This document shows positions 60,618 through 64,000 of a stretch of 64,000 nucleotides of DNA, in pieces (the stretch's first letter is position 1; the number at the start of each line of letters is the position of its first letter). A program made the translations under genes and the position numbers. The DNA comes from Niallia circulans (GTDB taxonomy: Bacteria > Bacillota > Bacilli > Bacillales > Cytobacillaceae). The notes beneath the pieces were generated by a model. The model did not search any database. It saw only the letters and a program-made list of their open reading frames with translations, and was not told where the DNA came from. Location of the stretch: contig NZ_CP026031.1 of the NCBI RefSeq assembly GCF_003726095.1, positions 682,001-746,000 of the forward strand, read 5' to 3'.

Positions 60618-61628
60618 ATGGAAAAAGAACTAGTGGAACAGGATTTTATCCAAGCAGAGGCTTTGCTTAAAAAGGTGAAAGAGGAGATTGGCAAATTCAT
60701 TGTCGGACAGGAAAAAATTACTGATGAGGTACTTTGGTGTATGCTGGCAGGTGGACATGTACTTTTAGAAGGGCTTCCAGGTCTTGGAAAGACGATGATG
60801 ATTCGAACTATTTCGGAAGTCTTGGACTTATCCTTCGCGCGAATTCAGTTTACGCCAGATTTAATGCCGGCAGATATTACTGGTACGATGGTGCTGCAGC
60901 CTGATAATAAAGGAAAACAACAATTTCATTTTCATGAAGGACCTTTATTTAAGCATATTGTTCTTGCAGATGAAATTAACCGTGCAACACCGAAAACGCA
61001 AAGTGCTTTATTGGAAGCGATGGGGGAGAAAACAGTCACCATTATGGGGGAAACGAAAAAATTAGCAGCGCCATTTTTTGTTTTGGCAACACAAAATCCC
61101 CTTGATATGGAGGGAACTTATCCATTGCCGGAAGCTCAGTTAGATCGGTTTCTATGTAAATTGCATGTTACTTATCCGTCAAAAGAAGAACTAAAAGCCA
61201 TTATTAAAAAGACTACTGGAACGGAGTCAACTGTATTAACGCGTGTTGCCTCTGTAGAGGATATTCTTCATTTACAAAGTCTTGTCAAACAAATTCTCGT
61301 TGCGGATGATATTTTAGACGTTGCTGTTAATATTGTTTCTGCCACTCATCCTGGTTCGGAGGATGCGACAGAATTAGGAAATAAGTATATTCAGGCAGGA
61401 AGTGGTCCGAGGGGACTGCAGTCCTTAGTAACCATGGCAAAAGCAAGAGCATTAGCTTCTGGAAGACTGCATGTCTCCATGGCAGATTTGCGTTATGCGG
61501 CACTACCAGTGTTTAGACATCGAATTTTGCTTAATTTTGAAGGGGAAATTGCGGGCGTTACGACTGATCAAATTATGGAAGATATTTTGGAAAAAACATT
61601 ACGCATTGAAGTAGGGAAGGGACGATGA
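60618..61628 (+). CDS. MoxR family AAA+ ATPase
   Basis: 336 aa: GQEKITDEVLWCMLAGGHVLLEG, Walker A G52LPGLGKT59, QFTPDLMPADITGT, Walker B HIVLADEINRATPKTQSALLEAM, sensor 1 FFVLATQNPLDMEGTYPLPEAQLDRF, and a C-terminal lid. MoxR ATPases act as chaperones that load metals or assemble complexes together with VWA proteins, and three such partners follow or precede here. Overlaps the DUF58 gene by ATGA. Confidence 0.95.
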   Translation: MEKELVEQDFIQAEALLKKVKEEIGKFIVGQEKITDEVLWCMLAGGHVLLEGLPGLGKTMMIRTISEVLDLSFARIQFTPDLMPADITGTMVLQPDNKGKQQFHFHEGPLFKHIVLADEINRATPKTQSALLEAMGEKTVTIMGETKKLAAPFFVLATQNPLDMEGTYPLPEAQLDRFLCKLHVTYPSKEELKAIIKKTTGTESTVLTRVASVEDILHLQSLVKQILVADDILDVAVNIVSATHPGSEDATELGNKYIQAGSGPRGLQSLVTMAKARALASGRLHVSMADLRYAALPVFRHRILLNFEGEIAGVTTDQIMEDILEKTLRIEVGKGR

Positions 61629-62485
61629 AGAACTATCATTCCTTATTAGCAAGAATGAATCGAAAAAGACTGCAAGTTTCGACGAAGGGTGCAGGAATGC
61701 AGAATGGTCGAAGAAAATCTCATATTCACGGAACCTCCTTGGATTTTGCTGATTATAAAATCTATCATCCTGGTGATGATATTCGCCAAATCGATTGGAA
61801 TGTATATGGCCGAACAAATAAGCCATATATTAAAAGATTTCAAGATGAAAAGGAGATATCAGTTAGTATCTTCCTTGATGGGACAGCCTCAATGAAACAA
61901 ATACCTTCCAAGTGGGAGCTAGCAAGAGAATTAGCGGCAAGCTTAGCTTATATCACATTATCACATGAGGATAGACTGAGTTTTTCTGTTGTTTCTACAA
62001 AGCATTCCTTTCATCGCAAAGGTTCGGTTCATAATAAACGAACCTTTTATGAGATTGTTGATGTGAAGGAGCAGACGATTAATGAAAGCTTCACACAATC
62101 ATTAAGCAATTCTATAAAAGCGCCGACCCAAATGATTATTTTGATAACAGACGGTTTAGAAGCTTTGTCATTATTTGAGGAAAGTTTTAAACGGTTAAAA
62201 TATCGCAATCAGCAAATATGGCTGATTCAATTACTAAGTGAGAGCGAGATTCATCCGAATCTATCTGGTGACATACAATTAGTCGATAGTGAAAATGGAA
62301 AAACCGTGGATGTAAGTCTAAATAGCTCGATTAAAACACTTTATAGAAAAAGACTCGATCAGCATAATCAAGAACTAGAAGTTCTTTGTGCCACAAATGG
62401 TATCCGTTATTGCCAAATCAGCGATAAACTAGATATCCAAACGATTATTTTACGAGAACTGGCGTTTGCTGGATTGGTTCAATAA
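61625..62485 (+). CDS. DUF58 domain protein
   Basis: 286 aa cytoplasmic protein with the DUF58 core GTSLDFADYKIYHPGDDIRQIDW ending in NVYGRTNKPYIKRF, then a VWA-like fold with the partial MIDAS FLDGTASM. DUF58 genes nearly always follow moxR, as here (ATGA overlap). Function in the complex is inferred as adaptor between MoxR and membrane VWA proteins. Confidence 0.93.
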   Translation: MKNYHSLLARMNRKRLQVSTKGAGMQNGRRKSHIHGTSLDFADYKIYHPGDDIRQIDWNVYGRTNKPYIKRFQDEKEISVSIFLDGTASMKQIPSKWELARELAASLAYITLSHEDRLSFSVVSTKHSFHRKGSVHNKRTFYEIVDVKEQTINESFTQSLSNSIKAPTQMIILITDGLEALSLFEESFKRLKYRNQQIWLIQLLSESEIHPNLSGDIQLVDSENGKTVDVSLNSSIKTLYRKRLDQHNQELEVLCATNGIRYCQISDKLDIQTIILRELAFAGLVQ

Positions 62486-62520
62486 TTCTTTTTCATTACG
62501 AGCCAAAAGGAGAGACAAAA

Positions 62521-64000
62521 TGCATTTAGCACAACCCTATTATTTTTTGCTGCTAATTTTTATTGGATTATTCATCCTAATATATTTTTTTCGCAAAAAA
62601 TATACAAAACAAACTATCCCCTCCAATTTACTTTGGGAGGAAGTTCTTAAGGAAATGAGGGCATCCTCCTGGTTTCATAAATGGCAAAATAATGTTCTAT
62701 TCTGGCTGCAGCTTCTATGCTTGCTACTCTTGATGTTTGCATTAGTAGGACCATATTTTGCTAAAGAAACGATGAAAGGGGAGCAAATCATATTCTTATT
62801 TGATACCTCGGCTTCGATGGCCGCGAATGGTAGTAGCTCTAACCGTTTAGAAGATAGCAAAAAAGAAGCACTCGAAATGATGAAAAGTCTTCAGAAAAAT
62901 CAAGCTGTTACGATTTTAGAGGTAAATGATCGTCCTCAAATTCTTCTGCATAATGAGTCAGAGCGCGATAAAATAAGTGCTGCAATTAAAGGGTTAGAAC
63001 TTTCCTATACACATGAAGACTGGCAAAGTGCAACAGAGCTGACGGCAAGTCTAGCGAAAGAGGGTAAAACGGCCATTCATATTTTTTCGGATGGGCTGGA
63101 GAAGGAAAGGATAAAAAATATCGATTCTTTTTATGTAAAAGTACATAATCAAGAGCAGGAAAAAGCAGAAAATATTTCGATTTTATCTTTTGGTGTATCA
63201 AAAAATGCCGATAAAGTAGCGGGTGTTGCAATGGTGGAAAATCAAACTGATTCCCATAAAACCATACCTTTTCAAGTTGAAAGTGAAAAAACAGTACTTT
63301 ATCAACAAGATATTGAATTAAAGCCAAAGGAAAGAAAAGTAATTGCGATAAACGAGCTTCCTGAGAAATCTTATTACGATGCTAAACTTAATGCTTCAGA
63401 TGATTTTGCAGTTGATAATATGCAAACCGCTGTATTAAATAAACAGGCAACAACTATTTATACTGATAATGAAATGAATCCTTTTTTGGTAAAAGGATTT
63501 GAGGCGATTGGGCTTCAAGTTATCCAAATGGAGAATAAAGAAGATTTTCTCACCAAAAAGGATAGTATTTTCCTATTATCTGGGTCTGCGTTACCCGAAC
63601 ACATCGAAGGTCCATTTGTTTTCTTCTTTACAGGAGGAAAAAAAGAAGAAGTGCAAACAGTGATAGAACCAAGTGAGGATGAACTACTTTTACATGTCGA
63701 TATGAAGGATGTTTTTATCGCAAGTGCAATGAAGCAGACAATGAAAACGATGAAACCTATTGTTAAAAGTGGAGAACTGCCGTTAATTCAAAAAGGCGAA
63801 TGGAATAATCAGCCCGCAATAGCTATTCAATTTGACTTAAAAGATAGTGATTGGCCATTACATCCAAGTTTTCCGATCTTTTTATATAATATGTATCAAT
63901 GGCTTTCTTCTCAATCCAATTATGTAGGTGATTTTCAGCCATTAGAATCGCGGACCATTCATTTAACAAGCAAAGAAACAGAGTGGGATATTTATAATGA
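62521..64000 (+). CDS. BatA-like membrane protein with VWA domain, 5' part (runs off the window)
   Basis: At least 493 residues. Starts MHLAQPYYFLLLIFIGLFIL (TM1), followed by a short loop and TM2 (WLQLLCLLLLMFALVGPYF), the BatA/aerotolerance N-terminal arrangement. A VWA domain then begins at IIFLFDTSASM with an intact DxSxS MIDAS triad. After about residue 210 a beta-rich and amidotransferase-like segment follows. AAAGGAGAG precedes the ATG, 35 nt after the DUF58 stop. No stop is met before base 64000. Confidence 0.88.

Overview
The window is low-GC, tightly packed DNA from an endospore-forming member of the Bacillaceae. The gene order largely follows the Bacillus subtilis pyr-yloA-yloB-yloC-remA-gmk-rpoZ-coaBC-priA ... 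def-fmt-rsmB-rlmN-prpC-prkC-rsgA-thiN-spoVM-rpmB-yloU-yloV-sdaAB-sdaAA-recG-fapR-plsX-fabD-fabG-acpP-rnc-smc-ftsY backbone. An intact 26-codon spoVM gene supports sporulation. The genus cannot be fixed from sequence reading alone.

Region 1 (1-8053) is the distal pyrimidine operon: pyrC (cut by the window edge), carA, carB, pyrK, pyrD, pyrF and pyrE. Most junctions are ATGA overlaps, and a strong terminator ends the operon. Region 2 (8054-8560) is a convergent intergenic stretch filled by about eight 52-bp tandem units, each with an imperfect hairpin. Region 3 (8561-19755) holds rqcH (minus strand), a Ca2+ P-type ATPase, yicC, remA, gmk, rpoZ, coaBC and priA. pyrK and rqcH each carry one single-base deletion in a homopolymer, so either the assembly has indel errors or both genes are broken.

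Region 4 (19756-28251) is an accessory carbohydrate island between priA and def. It has an ArsR-type regulator with an unusual large C-terminal domain, a divergently transcribed sugar ABC transporter (lipoprotein plus two permeases, no ATPase), a 145-aa membrane protein and two GH2 glycosidases. Two near-identical palindromes, CTTTAAC-N6-GTTAAA, lie in the divergent control region and are proposed as the regulator's operators.

Region 5 (28252-54180) is core housekeeping: protein N-terminal processing, rRNA methylation, the PrpC/PrkC phosphatase-kinase pair, ribosome assembly GTPase, thiamine pyrophosphokinase, SpoVM, L28, Asp23-family protein, fatty acid kinase, serine dehydratase, RecG, the FapR-controlled fatty acid/phospholipid genes, RNase III, SMC and FtsY. 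The rpe gene usually found between rsgA and thiN is absent.

Region 6 (54181-64000) departs from the usual order, in which ylxM-ffh follow ftsY. A small two-TM protein is followed by a cluster encoding a secreted/membrane protein with a glutamine-amidotransferase-like region, an ABC ATPase and permease, a coiled-coil membrane protein with a Ser/Gly/Asn-rich linker, a MoxR AAA+ ATPase, a DUF58 protein and a BatA-like VWA membrane protein that runs off the window. This MoxR/VWA/ABC assembly is the most plausible poorly described system here.
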